Origin: Olivibacter oleidegradans
Lineage (GTDB): Bacteria > Bacteroidota > Bacteroidia > Sphingobacteriales > Sphingobacteriaceae
Direction of reading: 5' to 3'
Assembly (NCBI RefSeq): GCF_042432805.1
Contig: NZ_JBHLWO010000002.1
Coordinates: 930,001 to 994,000, forward strand
Length of the DNA: 64,000 nucleotides
In this document: piece by piece, positions 45,160 to 54,561 of the stretch
How positions within the stretch are numbered: position 1 is the stretch's first letter
Layout: each line of letters starts with the position of its first letter
Made by a program: the position numbers and the translations under genes
Notes under the pieces: generated by a model
What the model was told of the DNA's origin: nothing
Databases searched by the model: none
The model's input: the letters and a program-made list of their open reading frames with translations, nothing else

Positions 45160-46068
45160 TTAGATCGAGTCGCGTCGCGAAGCCATCACTTGTTTCCTTT
45201 TTTCCTGCTCTTGCAGTATTCGTTCCAGATGCGGTTTAAATTCCTTGACCAGTTGCTCCTCTGTGATGTTAGTGGCTTTCGGATCTTGCAATAACTTAAA
45301 CCAAGGTTTATCTCCCTCATAGTCGTACGACCCAAAAACAATAACAGGCGTTCCTTCTGCCAATACATGCTGGTCTTTCTCTACGACCCACTGTTCGGCC
45401 CAATCATAGAGCCACTTGGCATCATTTTCCAATAAACGTAAACAAGAATGCGAAGCAGGATAACCCGGCATGGTGTACTGATGCCAGCCAATTCCTTCCT
45501 TATTCCGGATATTGAAGTTCCATCGAAGGAGCCATTCGTCGTCCGCCGTACTTACATGCTCCTCCGCCTTCCAGTTGGTAAAAGAAAGTCCTGTTTTAGT
45601 AGGGTATTTCTTACTGCCCATGCTACTAGGGCCCCAACGGATAAGCTGTCCGTTTTCATAAGCGGCAAAAGCCTGAATCGGGTAAGAAAAAAACACCATT
45701 TTATCAACAGGCTTCAGCTCTTTTACCGTTAAGGGAAAAGGCGTATAGCTATTGATATCGGTTTGTACAGAATCAGGAATAAGCAAGGAATCGACATTAT
45801 TAAAATTATTGAAATCAATACGGTTCAGTGCTAAAATAACGTGCTGTTGCTGCGCAGTGTACCGTTTTTTAAAACTTTTGAATGCGGTGTCATTATCCTT
45901 GATAACGAAAGTTTTATACCCTCCTGAATAAAGGTTAATTTTAGGTGTTTTACGTTCAGGTTTACCTACATCAGTTTGATCGTTTGTTTGTCTATTTTCG
46001 CTGCAGGCTATTAGTAGTCCCATAGAAAGGGTTACAACTATCCAATGAACGTGTTTTGTCATACTCAT
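45160..46068 (-). CDS. L,D-transpeptidase (YkuD) lipoprotein
   Basis: The protein has a lipobox (Cys22 in LLIAC-SEN) and a YkuD catalytic motif ASHSCLR with His207 and Cys209; His196 lies in GIGWHQY. It should act in the periplasm on peptidoglycan, making 3-3 cross-links or attaching proteins. GPSSMGSKKYPTKTG is the usual substrate-loop region. A C-terminal charged helix of about 40 residues (LVKEFKPHLERILQEQEKRK) follows the domain. An internal ATG at 46062 is a possible start. Confidence 0.88.
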   Translation of the reverse strand: MSMTKHVHWIVVTLSMGLLIACSENRQTNDQTDVGKPERKTPKINLYSGGYKTFVIKDNDTAFKSFKKRYTAQQQHVILALNRIDFNNFNNVDSLLIPDSVQTDINSYTPFPLTVKELKPVDKMVFFSYPIQAFAAYENGQLIRWGPSSMGSKKYPTKTGLSFTNWKAEEHVSTADDEWLLRWNFNIRNKEGIGWHQYTMPGYPASHSCLRLLENDAKWLYDWAEQWVVEKDQHVLAEGTPVIVFGSYDYEGDKPWFKLLQDPKATNITEEQLVKEFKPHLERILQEQEKRKQVMASRRDSI

Positions 46069-46243
46069 TTTAATTTGTTTAATTAAGTAACAGCCATTTT
46101 GTGAAATTGTGTGAAGGTGTTGTTTATTTGAATAAAGGGTAAGGGAATGATGGGATCATATATATTTGGTTTGACGATTTAAAAAGAACCTTTTTTATTA
46201 ACTTAAGTAACAAGCTACTATTCGATACTCAGTAAAAATTAGC

Positions 46244-46251
46244 TAAGTTTG
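46244..46251 (+). promoter_or_regulatory. -7 element TAAGTTTG of the DACNV-DAC gene, apparently leaderless
   Basis: Perfect TAnnTTTG match. TTCG at 46221-46224, one base off TTTG, lies 19 bases upstream. The ATG is only four bases after the box, so the transcript should begin at or near the start codon. Confidence 0.6.
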
Positions 46252-46255
46252 AACT

Positions 46256-47392
46256 ATGATTTCTGAAACTACCTATCTCGCTGCAAAAATGATTTCCGCG
46301 ACATTGGAAAAGTATTTTGCTGAACAGGCTGAATATCAAATGGGAGCGTCGGAAAAGCGCTACCTTCCGAAGGCTAATATCATTGAAGCCGTCATTGATG
46401 CAGCGTTTTGGGCCAGCCTACGACGAGAAGAGGGGTATTCACCAAAAATTTCGATTGCGCTAATGGCTTCGGATAATGTCGTGCAGCCATTACGTTTTGC
46501 TAATCCGGTACGATTTACCCCCCATAATTTGGTGAAGCTCTCCCCTGCAGTTATTCAACCAAGCATTCATTTGGGCGTTTGGCATGAAGAAGACAATCTG
46601 TTTATTTGGGGAACCACTCATGATATTTCCGAATGGTGTTTGGTTTTGGAGGTCATAGAACCGGGACTTTTAGTGGTGAAACATAAAAGGCACGAAGGGT
46701 ATGGAAAGTTTGTCAATATTGCCGTGCTAAAAGGTGATCAAATTAAAATGGTAGATGAGCGTAATTTAACCTTAAACGGTTATCCCGATTTGCTAGCCTC
46801 GCTATTAGGTATGCCGTTACCCGATGCTATTGACGATTCCGTCAATATTTTGGTGGAGTTGGCTGTTGCGATGCGCAGACATAATCGAGGTGGACTATTA
46901 CTGGTGGTACCCACTCATCAAGATGAATGGAAAGAATCCATTGTACATCCCATCGGTTACTCCATTGATCCGGTGTATTGTGCCCTCGGTGAATTAATCT
47001 CAAAACAAGCGGAGGACGAATCGGGAGGTGTTTGGCGAGAGGATATTCTAAGAACGATTGATGTGATCGGTGGATTTACCGCAATAGACGGTGCTACCAT
47101 TATTACTAAAAATTATGAATTATTGGCCTTCGGAGCGAAAGTAGCCCGAGCAGCGAGAAACGCGCCGGTTCCCAAAGTACTGATCACCGAGCCGGTGGCG
47201 GGGCAGGAAGCTGAGATTGTCGATCCGGTAAAGATCGGCGGTACGCGCCATTTGGCAGCTGCGCAATTTGTGCACGATCAAAAAGAGGCTATGGCCTTAG
47301 TAGCTTCGCAGGATGGACTTTTTACGGTTTTTGTTTGGTCCGAAACGCTGCAAATGGTTCACGCGCATCGTATTGATACGTTGTTGCTGTAG
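46256..47392 (+). CDS. Diadenylate cyclase-like protein (DACNV N-terminal + DAC domain)
   Basis: The C-terminal half has both catalytic motifs of the DisA-type cyclase: DGA at 278-280 (FTAIDGATIITKNYELLAFGAKV, split here as a strand and loop) and GGTRH at 328-332 followed by LAAAQFVHDQ. FVASQDG-like sequence near 350 completes the DAC fold. The first 200 residues match what I recall as the DACNV sensor region. It has no membrane helices, unlike CdaA. I infer that it makes c-di-AMP, or senses a ligand with a DAC-like fold. It stands alone on its own promoter, divergent from an L,D-transpeptidase gene. Confidence 0.75.
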   Translation: MISETTYLAAKMISATLEKYFAEQAEYQMGASEKRYLPKANIIEAVIDAAFWASLRREEGYSPKISIALMASDNVVQPLRFANPVRFTPHNLVKLSPAVIQPSIHLGVWHEEDNLFIWGTTHDISEWCLVLEVIEPGLLVVKHKRHEGYGKFVNIAVLKGDQIKMVDERNLTLNGYPDLLASLLGMPLPDAIDDSVNILVELAVAMRRHNRGGLLLVVPTHQDEWKESIVHPIGYSIDPVYCALGELISKQAEDESGGVWREDILRTIDVIGGFTAIDGATIITKNYELLAFGAKVARAARNAPVPKVLITEPVAGQEAEIVDPVKIGGTRHLAAAQFVHDQKEAMALVASQDGLFTVFVWSETLQMVHAHRIDTLLL

Positions 47393-47644
47393 TTAAGGAG
47401 ATCAGGTGTGAGGTTTTAGGTGTAAGGTGTAAGGTGTAAGGTGTAAGGTTTTAAGTTTTAAGTAGGTATCAAGACTTTTTTAGTTGTGAGTTGCGAGTTG
47501 TGGGTTGCTGGTTTTTTTCCTGTCTTATGTCCTATATCAATATTAAGCTATAGGCGATAGGCTTTAAGCAACACTATGCAAAAAATTCATCGTTCATCAT
47601 TCCTGCCTACCGGCAGACACTCATCACCCATTCATATACTCAAC
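47393..47644. repeat. Repeat-filled convergent gap
   Basis: Four GTGTAAG heptamers in tandem (about 47420-47448), a GTTGTGAGTTGCGAGTTG stretch (47482-47500) like those at 9160 and (inverted) 61915, a CTTATGTCC word, and a CCTGCC palindrome at 47602-47617. No gene is visible. Confidence 0.65.
47602..47617. repeat. Dispersed CCTGCC palindrome, copy 4 (shortened)
   Basis: CCTGCCTACCGGCAGA keeps the stem and loop but lacks the trailing CAGG. The flank TTCATCGTTCATCATT recurs inverted beside the copy at 61783. Confidence 0.75.
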
Positions 47645-48400
47645 CTACCCCAAACTTGCTTTCAATTGTTCCAATAAATCGTTGGTACGCGTGGCCTTCA
47701 CTTTCATCTTACGTACTTTTGGTCGTTTACCTTTTGCTCTTTCCTTGATAATCTTAAGCAGTTCGTCTGTGTATTCGTCTTTGTAAGCAGAAACATCGAA
47801 AGAGGTGCTATGCCTATTCACGAGCTCGAGAGCCATATCGATTTCCGCTTTCGTCAATTTTACATTTTGAGGGATGTTTAGTTCCTCGGGTGAGCGTATT
47901 TCCTGTTCAAAGCGAAGCTTATTAAGGATCAAAATATTTTCTTTTGCCCGAATCATACAGAGATTTTCGCCTGCACGCATAACAAAGGTCGCAAGCCCTA
48001 CCATGCCTGCCTTCTCGAGTGCTTTTACCAATAGATGGTACGCCTTTTGTCCACCCTTTTGCGGCTCAATGTAATAGGGAGTTTCAAAATACATGCTATC
48101 CACCTCTTTTTCCTTTACGAAGGATTGGATATTGATCATTTTATTTTTTTCAGGACTTGCCTCCTCGAAATCCGTATCTTCCAGTATGATATAATTGTCA
48201 TTCAACATATAGCCTTTGACGATATTTTCCCAAGCTACTTCCTTTCCGGTGTTTTCATTTACCCGTTGATAGCGGACTCTGGAATGATCCTTTCTGTCCA
48301 ACATGTCGAAGTCCAGTCGACTTTGTTCTGTAGCACTAAATAATTTAACCGGTATATTTACTAAACCAAAGCCGATAGCGCCTGTCCAAATTGCTCTCAT
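47645..48400 (-). CDS. ku: Ku protein (bacterial NHEJ)
   Basis: A 251-residue Ku homodimer subunit. It begins MRAIWTGAIGFGLVNIPVKLF, the standard bacterial Ku start, and carries the bridge region around YFETPYYIEPQKGGQKAYHLL. The basic C-terminus (RAKGKRPKVRKMKVKATR) may bind DNA or the ligase. Ku holds double-strand ends for LigD, but no ligD or other ATP-dependent ligase gene lies in the window. Other DNA-repair genes lie within 10 kb, but its upstream region lacks the TACTAA-TTAGTA operator they share. Confidence 0.93.
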   Translation of the reverse strand: MRAIWTGAIGFGLVNIPVKLFSATEQSRLDFDMLDRKDHSRVRYQRVNENTGKEVAWENIVKGYMLNDNYIILEDTDFEEASPEKNKMINIQSFVKEKEVDSMYFETPYYIEPQKGGQKAYHLLVKALEKAGMVGLATFVMRAGENLCMIRAKENILILNKLRFEQEIRSPEELNIPQNVKLTKAEIDMALELVNRHSTSFDVSAYKDEYTDELLKIIKERAKGKRPKVRKMKVKATRTNDLLEQLKASLG

Positions 48401-48623
48401 ATGCTAATTTATTACAATCTTATTACAGGAAAATAACAGTCGAGATTGTGTTAAGTTTGTTATTAATAATGCTTTTAAAATTGTTTGCAAAATCTTATAT
48501 TCGGGCCAATATTTTTGGAGTATATCAAAAAAACGCAATTATATTTCCATTTGGTTCAGTTTTTGTTTAATGCGTTTTGATTTTATGACAAAAATTTTTG
48601 TATAAAAGTATTAAGGAAGAATT
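48401..48623. other. Divergent AT-rich gap between ku and the DUF2795 gene
   Basis: A 223-base AT-rich space with a clear ribosome site (AAGGAAG at 48612-48618) before the DUF2795 ATG. Partial repeats of CAATCTTATTAC-type words occur near ku. No convincing promoter box or gene was seen. Confidence 0.4.
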
Positions 48624-48845
48624 ATGTATTGGACATTAGAATTGGCTTCGCATCTAGAAGATGCACCATGGCCGGCAACAAAGGATGAATTAATTGATTA
48701 TGCTATTCGTTCCGGTGCACCAGAAGGCGTATTGGAGAATCTGAATGAAATGGAAGATGATGGTGAGGCATACGAGAGTATCGAAGAAGTATGGCCTGAT
48801 TATCCTACTAAAGACGATTTCCTTTTCAATGAAGATGAATACTAA
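48624..48845 (+). CDS. DUF2795 family protein
   Basis: A 73-residue acidic protein (MYWTLELASHLEDAPWPATKDELIDYAIR) of the DUF2795 family, conserved in Bacteroidota. The body has a pattern of short helices (SGAPEGVLENLNEM, YESIEEVWPDYPTKDDF) and no membrane segment. It has a strong ribosome site and its own terminator, so it is probably well expressed. No function is known. Confidence 0.88.
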   Translation: MYWTLELASHLEDAPWPATKDELIDYAIRSGAPEGVLENLNEMEDDGEAYESIEEVWPDYPTKDDFLFNEDEY

Positions 48846-48854
48846 GGTTTTATA

Positions 48855-48895
48855 GGGCGCCGAGATTTGTAATTTTGGATCGGCGCCTCTTATTT
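48855..48895 (+). terminator. Intrinsic terminator of the DUF2795 gene
   Basis: GGCGCCGA (48856-48863) pairs with TCGGCGCC (48880-48887) around a 16-base loop, followed by TCTTATTT. It may also serve the convergent gdhA transcript. Confidence 0.75.
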
Positions 48896-48917
48896 CAGGT
48901 CATTTTGTCAGTATCCA

Positions 48918-50258
48918 TCAAACTAACCCCTGGGCTAACATCGCATCTGCAATTTTTACAAAACCACCAATATTCGCTCCCTTTTCATAATTGACATAAC
49001 CATCCTTTTCTTTACCGTATTTGACGCATATACTGTGTATATCATGCATAATTTGCTTTAGACGTTGATCTACTTCTTTACGAGTCCAGGCATAACGTAA
49101 GGAATTCTGAGACATTTCCAGTCCCGATACGGCCACACCTCCGGCGTTAGCCGCCTTGCCAGGGGCAAAATAAATATGTTCTTTATTAAAAACGGCGATG
49201 GCAGCTGGCGTACAAGGCATATTCGCCCCCTCGGCTACGCAAATACAGCCATTTTTTGCCAATTGTTTTGCATCCTGCTCATCCAATTCATTTTGCGTTG
49301 CATTAGGTAAAGCGATGTCACACTTTATACGCCAGGGCTTCTCATTCGGATAGTATTCGCACCCGAATTTTTCAGCGTATTCACTAATTCTTCCCCGCTC
49401 CTTGTTCTTTAGGTCCTTAATATAGGCTAAACCTTCCAAGTCAATACCTTTTTTATTGTAAATGAAACCATCCGAGTCCGATAAGGTTAGTACCTTTGCC
49501 CCTTCCTCAATACACTTTTCAGCGGCGAATTGCGCCACATTGCCCGAGCCGGAAATGACGACGGTTTTGCCCTTGATCTCCTGTTTCTGTTGTTTCAGAA
49601 TCTCCTCTACAAAGTAAACCAAGCCATAACCGGTAGCTTCCGGTCGAATTTGACTTCCGCCCCATTCAAAGCCTTTACCCGTAAGTACACCGGTAAACTC
49701 ACCCTTAATGCGTTTATATTGACCAAAAAGATAACCGATCTCTCTTGAACCGACACCGATGTCGCCCGCAGGAATGTCAATATCGGCTCCGACATGCCGA
49801 TAAAGTTCTGTCATGAAACTCTGACAAAATTTCATTACTTCATTATCTGATTTTCCTTTTGGATCGAAATCCGATCCCCCTTTTCCGCCTCCCATTGGCA
49901 AACCCGTGAGACTATTTTTAAAGACCTGTTCAAAAGCAAGAAATTTCAAAACACTTAAGTTAACTGAACCATGAAAGCGCAAACCACCCTTATAGGGGCC
50001 GATGGCACTATTCATTTGTACACGAAAACCACGATTTATTTCCACCTCGCCCCGATCGTTTAACCAAGGAACCCGAAAGATAATGACGCGTTCCGGTTCG
50101 GCTATGCGCTCCAATATCTTAGCGTTTCGATATTCTGGATGTTTTTGCAAAAAGGGAATAATGGTTTCAGCAACTTCCTCAACTGCCTGTAAAAATTCAG
50201 CTTCCCCTGCATTTCGCTTTTTGATATCTTCAATAAACTGCTCTTTTGATAGATCCAT
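48918..50258 (-). CDS. gdhA: NADP-type glutamate dehydrogenase
   Basis: The 446-residue enzyme interconverts glutamate and 2-oxoglutarate with ammonium. The catalytic region includes GPYKGGLRFH, FKNSLTGLPMGGGKGGSDFDP (in two pieces, with the active Lys) and PAGDIGVGSREIGYL. The Rossmann part has VVISGSGNVAQFAAEKC. Length and motifs match the hexameric small-subunit GDH I type, which is normally NADP-dependent and assimilatory; cofactor choice is inferred from that. It is convergent with DUF2795 and divergent from dinB. Confidence 0.95.
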   Translation of the reverse strand: MDLSKEQFIEDIKKRNAGEAEFLQAVEEVAETIIPFLQKHPEYRNAKILERIAEPERVIIFRVPWLNDRGEVEINRGFRVQMNSAIGPYKGGLRFHGSVNLSVLKFLAFEQVFKNSLTGLPMGGGKGGSDFDPKGKSDNEVMKFCQSFMTELYRHVGADIDIPAGDIGVGSREIGYLFGQYKRIKGEFTGVLTGKGFEWGGSQIRPEATGYGLVYFVEEILKQQKQEIKGKTVVISGSGNVAQFAAEKCIEEGAKVLTLSDSDGFIYNKKGIDLEGLAYIKDLKNKERGRISEYAEKFGCEYYPNEKPWRIKCDIALPNATQNELDEQDAKQLAKNGCICVAEGANMPCTPAAIAVFNKEHIYFAPGKAANAGGVAVSGLEMSQNSLRYAWTRKEVDQRLKQIMHDIHSICVKYGKEKDGYVNYEKGANIGGFVKIADAMLAQGLV

Positions 50259-50415
50259 ATAAAAAATTGCGTTAATATAGTTTTAAATGATTGCAGCTGA
50301 AATGTAAGGAAATTTTGTCAAAAGCAAAGCAATCATTGAAATTATCGTCGTTTTTTCATCAAAAAGATGATTTTATAGTGAATATGTTAGTTTTTTGATT
50401 CCGGTCGAATTTAAA

Positions 50416-50434
50416 ATACTAAAAATATTAGTAT
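50416..50434. promoter_or_regulatory. Palindromic operator TACTAA-N5-TTAGTA upstream of dinB
   Basis: ATACTAA (50416-50422), AAATA, TTAGTAT (50428-50434) is a perfect inverted repeat. It overlaps by one base the -7 element TATATTTG (50434-50441) of dinB, so a bound repressor would block RNA polymerase. The same operator lies at 56192-56210 upstream of the nuclease gene. Confidence 0.88.
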
Positions 50435-50441
50435 ATATTTG
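50434..50441 (+). promoter_or_regulatory. -7 element TATATTTG of dinB-dnaE
   Basis: Perfect TAnnTTTG match, nine bases before the ATG at 50451. No TTG was found at the expected -33 position. Confidence 0.65.
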
Positions 50442-50450
50442 TGATGTAAA

Positions 50451-51617
50451 ATGAACGAGATGGAGCAAAATAAGCATATCATCCACATGGATCAGGACGC
50501 CTTTTTTGTATCTGTTGAGATGCGTAAAAACAGCAGCTTGACGGGAAAGCCTGTTATTATTGGTGGTACCTCTGATAGAGGAGTGGTTACTTCTTGCAGC
50601 TATGAAGCCCGTAAATTTGGGGTACACGCAGCCATGCCCTCCCGTATGGCAAAACAGCTTTGTCCACATGCTATCTTCATAAAGGGTAATATGGACGATT
50701 ACACCAAAGCATCACAGGAGATTACGGCAATTTTGGCGGAGAAAGTCCCCTTGTTCGAAAAGGCGAGCATTGATGAACATTACATTGATTTAACGGGCAT
50801 GGATCGCTTCTTTGGTTGCATGAAATACGCGCACGAATTGCGACAGTTGATTATAAAAGAAACGGGTTTACCGATATCTTTCGGCTTATCCATTAACAAA
50901 ACGGTATCGAAGATGGCGACGAATGAATGCAAACCGAATGGAGAACAAGAAGTGCAATCTCGGGATATACGCTCTTTTATGGATCCCCTATCTATAAAAA
51001 AAATCCCGGGATTAGGATCCGCTACCTACATCAAGTTGAGTGAAATGGGAGTTCGTTATATTCGCAAGCTTATTGAGATTCCACCCGAGATGATGTTTAA
51101 AGCGATGGGACAAGCTGGCCTGACCCTTTGGCACCGGGCAAATGGCGTCGACCCCACACCGGTAGTACCTTATCGAGAGCAACAGTCAATCGGAACACAG
51201 CGTACTTTTGCAGCCGATAGTATGAACATCGAAGTGATTAAGGAACTTTTAGTAGCGATGGTGACCAGCATTGCCTACGAGCTTCGACAAAAACATAAGT
51301 TAACTGCTTGTATTACCGTTACCATCCGTTATGCCAATTTCGAAACGGTTACAAAGCAGGCAAAAATTGCGTATACCTCGTTGGATCATATATTGATATC
51401 GAAAGCCAAAGAACTTTTTGAAGCCGTATACAATCGCCGTATGTTACTTCGATTGATCGGCGTCAAATTATCCCATTTGGTAGGTGGGCACGAGCAGATT
51501 CAGCTTTATTCAGCCTCCGAAAAGCATTATAGTTTGTATCAGGTGATGGACAAGGTACGCAATCGGTACGGTGAAGAGGCTATCGGCTTAGCTTCTTCTT
51601 TACAGTTGGATTGGTAG
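50451..51617 (+). CDS. dinB: DNA polymerase IV (DinB), Y family
   Basis: This 388-residue translesion polymerase has HIIHMDQDAFFVSVE (first metal Asp) and KASIDEHYIDLTGMDRF (the SIDE motif carrying the catalytic Asp-Glu pair). KKIPGLGSATYIKLSEMG is the helix-hairpin-helix of the thumb, and a little-finger domain follows. The usual C-terminal clamp-binding motif appears as QIQLYSA rather than QLxLF. A second ATG three codons in is also possible. The dnaE gene starts one base after the stop. The palindromic operator upstream suggests damage-inducible control. Confidence 0.93.
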   Translation: MNEMEQNKHIIHMDQDAFFVSVEMRKNSSLTGKPVIIGGTSDRGVVTSCSYEARKFGVHAAMPSRMAKQLCPHAIFIKGNMDDYTKASQEITAILAEKVPLFEKASIDEHYIDLTGMDRFFGCMKYAHELRQLIIKETGLPISFGLSINKTVSKMATNECKPNGEQEVQSRDIRSFMDPLSIKKIPGLGSATYIKLSEMGVRYIRKLIEIPPEMMFKAMGQAGLTLWHRANGVDPTPVVPYREQQSIGTQRTFAADSMNIEVIKELLVAMVTSIAYELRQKHKLTACITVTIRYANFETVTKQAKIAYTSLDHILISKAKELFEAVYNRRMLLRLIGVKLSHLVGGHEQIQLYSASEKHYSLYQVMDKVRNRYGEEAIGLASSLQLDW

Positions 51618-51618
51618 T

Positions 51619-54561
51619 ATGTATTTGAATGTTCATAGCTCTTACAGTTTGCGTTACGGTACAATTGATTTAGATGTACTTATTGAAGAGGCGCGTAAGC
51701 TCGGCATTTCTGAGATAGTCTTAACCGATATCAATAACTCTTCAGCGAGTATGGACTTTATCCTGAAGGCACGAGTTGCAGGAATACGTGCCTTGGTGGG
51801 AATAGAATTCAGAAAGGAGGATCGGTTACTGTACATAGGCATCGCCCGGAACAGGAAGGGTATGAAAGAGCTGAACGATTTTTTAACCTATCACCAGCTC
51901 TGCGATTTGGTATTGCCGGAGCGAGCGCCTGTATTCGAACAGGCCTATGTGATTTATCCCTTCAAGGCAGTGTCCTTTATGCTGGCGGAACACGAATATG
52001 TGGGTGTACGACCGCAAGATATTAACCAGCTTTTCCGATTGGATATGGCCCTTATTCAACGGAAACTAGTGGCGCTTTATTCGGTTACATTTCAGGATAA
52101 AAAACATTACCGGCTCCATCAGTATTTAAGAGCGATTGATCAGAATACATTATTGACTAAGGTGAACGAAATCGCCATTTGTCAAGAGACGGAGTCTTTA
52201 CGCCCCTTAGAAGAGTTACAGCGATTATACAGCGGTTATGAATATCTTTTGGACAATGCCCATCAACTTTTAGCAAACTGCTCTACCGATGACTACCACT
52301 TTGGTCGATTAAACAAACAAACATTTACCGATAGCAAAGCCAATGATGCTATTTTGCTGGAGAAACTGACCTTAGCAGGTATGCATGATCGTTATGGCTC
52401 CGGAAATATGCAGGCAAAGCAAAAAATTGAAGCCGAGCTTGCAGTGGTTAAACAGATGGATTTCTGTGCCTACTTTCTCATCACCTGGGACGTTATCAAT
52501 TATTCCAGAAGTCGTGGTTTTTATCACGTAGGACGCGGATCCGGGGCAAATAGCACGGTGGCTTATTGTTTAGGTATCACCGATGTTGATCCCATTGCCC
52601 TGGATCTATATTTTGAGCGCTTCTTAAATTCAAAACGAAGCAGTCCGCCCGATTTCGATATCGATTATAGCTGGCATCAACGGGAAGAAATACAAGCATA
52701 TCTGTTAAAGCGTTACGGTATTGCTTATACCGGGCTGCTGGGCACCATCAGCACCTTCAAAGGACGCTCCGTCATACGGGAAATTGGTAAAGTACTTGGG
52801 TTGCCAAAGAGCGAAATCGATAGCTTTACCGATCCTACACAAGATGCAGTCAATCAAGACAACCCGACCTTCCGGAAAATCATGGCGGTTTACGAGCTAA
52901 TGGATGGGATGCCAAATCAACGATCCATCCATGCCGGAGGGGTATTGGTAAGTGAAGAGCCGATCACCTTTTATACGGCTTTGGACTTGCCGCCTAAGGC
53001 CATGCCGACAGTACAATGGGACATGTATGCAGCCGAAGCCATCGGTTTAGATAAATTCGATATCTTGAGTCAACGCGGCATTGGCCATATCAAGGAAGCT
53101 GTTGAACTGATCCGACAAAACAAGGGGAAATCCGTTGATATTCACGCTGTCAAGTCTTTTCTGATCGATGAGCAGATCAATCGGCGTTTAGGCGCGAGCG
53201 ATAGTATTGGCTGTTTTTATATTGAATCACCAGCGATGCGCCAGCTTTTACAAAAGCTCCAATGTCGGGATTACCTGACTTTAGTCGCTGCCAGCTCGAT
53301 CATCAGGCCCGGCGTGGCCTCGTCCGGTATGATGCGAAACTATATTTATTATTTTCATCATCCGGATGAAGTAATCTATTTACACCCTGTTATGAAAGAA
53401 CAGCTAAAAGAAACCTATGGCGTGATGGTGTACCAGGAAGACGTTATTAAGGTATGCTATCATTACGCCGGATTGGATTTAGCCGACGCCGATGTGCTCA
53501 GACGGGCGATGAGTGGTAAATATAGGAGTCGAGATGCCTTTCAAAAATTAATAGATAAATTTTTTCTCAGTGCCAAGACTATCGGTCGAGACGAAGCAAC
53601 CACTGAAGAAGTGTGGCGCCAAATTTCCAGCTTTGCCGGCTACAGTTTTTCCAAGGCCCATTCCGCTAGCTTCGCCATAGAGAGCTATCAAAGTTTATAC
53701 CTTAAGACCTACTTTCCTCAGGAGTTCATGGTTGCGGTATTGAATAATTATGGGGGGTTCTATGCGCGCTGGTTATATGTGCACGAGCTAAAAAAAACCG
53801 GTGCAACCGTTCATTTGCCCTGTGTTAATAACAGCGAAGAAAAAGTGACCATTAACGGACGCGACGTTTATTTGGGTTTAATAGGTATACAGGGACTTAA
53901 TGAAGATTTCATAAAATTGATTCCCTGCGAACGGGTAACAAACGGGCCTTTTCAAGATTTAACCGACTTTATTAGGCGAACCGATATTGGTTTAGAGCAA
54001 CTTGCTATACTGATTAAAGTTGGCGCGTTACGTATTACCGGGCGCACGAAAAAAGAGTTGCTATGGGATAGTCATTTATACATGGGCGGATCAGTCAAAC
54101 CAAAAAGGGATAAGGAGTTGTTTGCCATCGTTAATAAGCAATACACAATGCCGGTACTTCCGGATGAACGTTTGGAAGATGCCTACCAAGAGCTTGATTT
54201 ACTAGGCTATCCCTTGACGCTTACGATGTTTGATATGCTTAAAACCAGCTATCGAGGCGACGTAATGGCAAAGGATTTGCTGACACATGTCGACCAAACG
54301 GTCAAAATGGTCGGTTTATATGTGTGTGAAAAAACGGTACGCATGAAGAACCAAAAGAAAATGTGGTTTGGTACATTTTTAGATGTCCATGGAAACTTTT
54401 TCGATACCACCCATTTTCCAGGTCGTACGCCCATTTATCCTTTTAGAGGGCATGGTTGTTATCTCCTATTAGGTAAAGTGGTGGAAGACTTTGGCGTGCC
54501 AAGCATTGAGGTGGAGAAATTTGCCAAACTGCCCATTCAGGATAATCCTATTTTGGGGTGA
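51619..54561 (+). CDS. DnaE-type DNA polymerase III alpha subunit (accessory, error-prone type)
   Basis: At 980 residues this is shorter than replicative DnaE (about 1160 or more). It has an N-terminal PHP domain beginning NVHSSYSLRYGT, the polymerase catalytic stretch HVGRGSGANSTVAYCLGITD, and SSPPDFDIDYSW with the catalytic Asp residues. The C-terminus lacks the long tau-binding tail. It starts one base after dinB and shares its operator, which fits a mutasome-like role with DinB as in dnaE2 systems. I did not find imuA or imuB beside it. Confidence 0.9.
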   Translation: MYLNVHSSYSLRYGTIDLDVLIEEARKLGISEIVLTDINNSSASMDFILKARVAGIRALVGIEFRKEDRLLYIGIARNRKGMKELNDFLTYHQLCDLVLPERAPVFEQAYVIYPFKAVSFMLAEHEYVGVRPQDINQLFRLDMALIQRKLVALYSVTFQDKKHYRLHQYLRAIDQNTLLTKVNEIAICQETESLRPLEELQRLYSGYEYLLDNAHQLLANCSTDDYHFGRLNKQTFTDSKANDAILLEKLTLAGMHDRYGSGNMQAKQKIEAELAVVKQMDFCAYFLITWDVINYSRSRGFYHVGRGSGANSTVAYCLGITDVDPIALDLYFERFLNSKRSSPPDFDIDYSWHQREEIQAYLLKRYGIAYTGLLGTISTFKGRSVIREIGKVLGLPKSEIDSFTDPTQDAVNQDNPTFRKIMAVYELMDGMPNQRSIHAGGVLVSEEPITFYTALDLPPKAMPTVQWDMYAAEAIGLDKFDILSQRGIGHIKEAVELIRQNKGKSVDIHAVKSFLIDEQINRRLGASDSIGCFYIESPAMRQLLQKLQCRDYLTLVAASSIIRPGVASSGMMRNYIYYFHHPDEVIYLHPVMKEQLKETYGVMVYQEDVIKVCYHYAGLDLADADVLRRAMSGKYRSRDAFQKLIDKFFLSAKTIGRDEATTEEVWRQISSFAGYSFSKAHSASFAIESYQSLYLKTYFPQEFMVAVLNNYGGFYARWLYVHELKKTGATVHLPCVNNSEEKVTINGRDVYLGLIGIQGLNEDFIKLIPCERVTNGPFQDLTDFIRRTDIGLEQLAILIKVGALRITGRTKKELLWDSHLYMGGSVKPKRDKELFAIVNKQYTMPVLPDERLEDAYQELDLLGYPLTLTMFDMLKTSYRGDVMAKDLLTHVDQTVKMVGLYVCEKTVRMKNQKKMWFGTFLDVHGNFFDTTHFPGRTPIYPFRGHGCYLLLGKVVEDFGVPSIEVEKFAKLPIQDNPILG

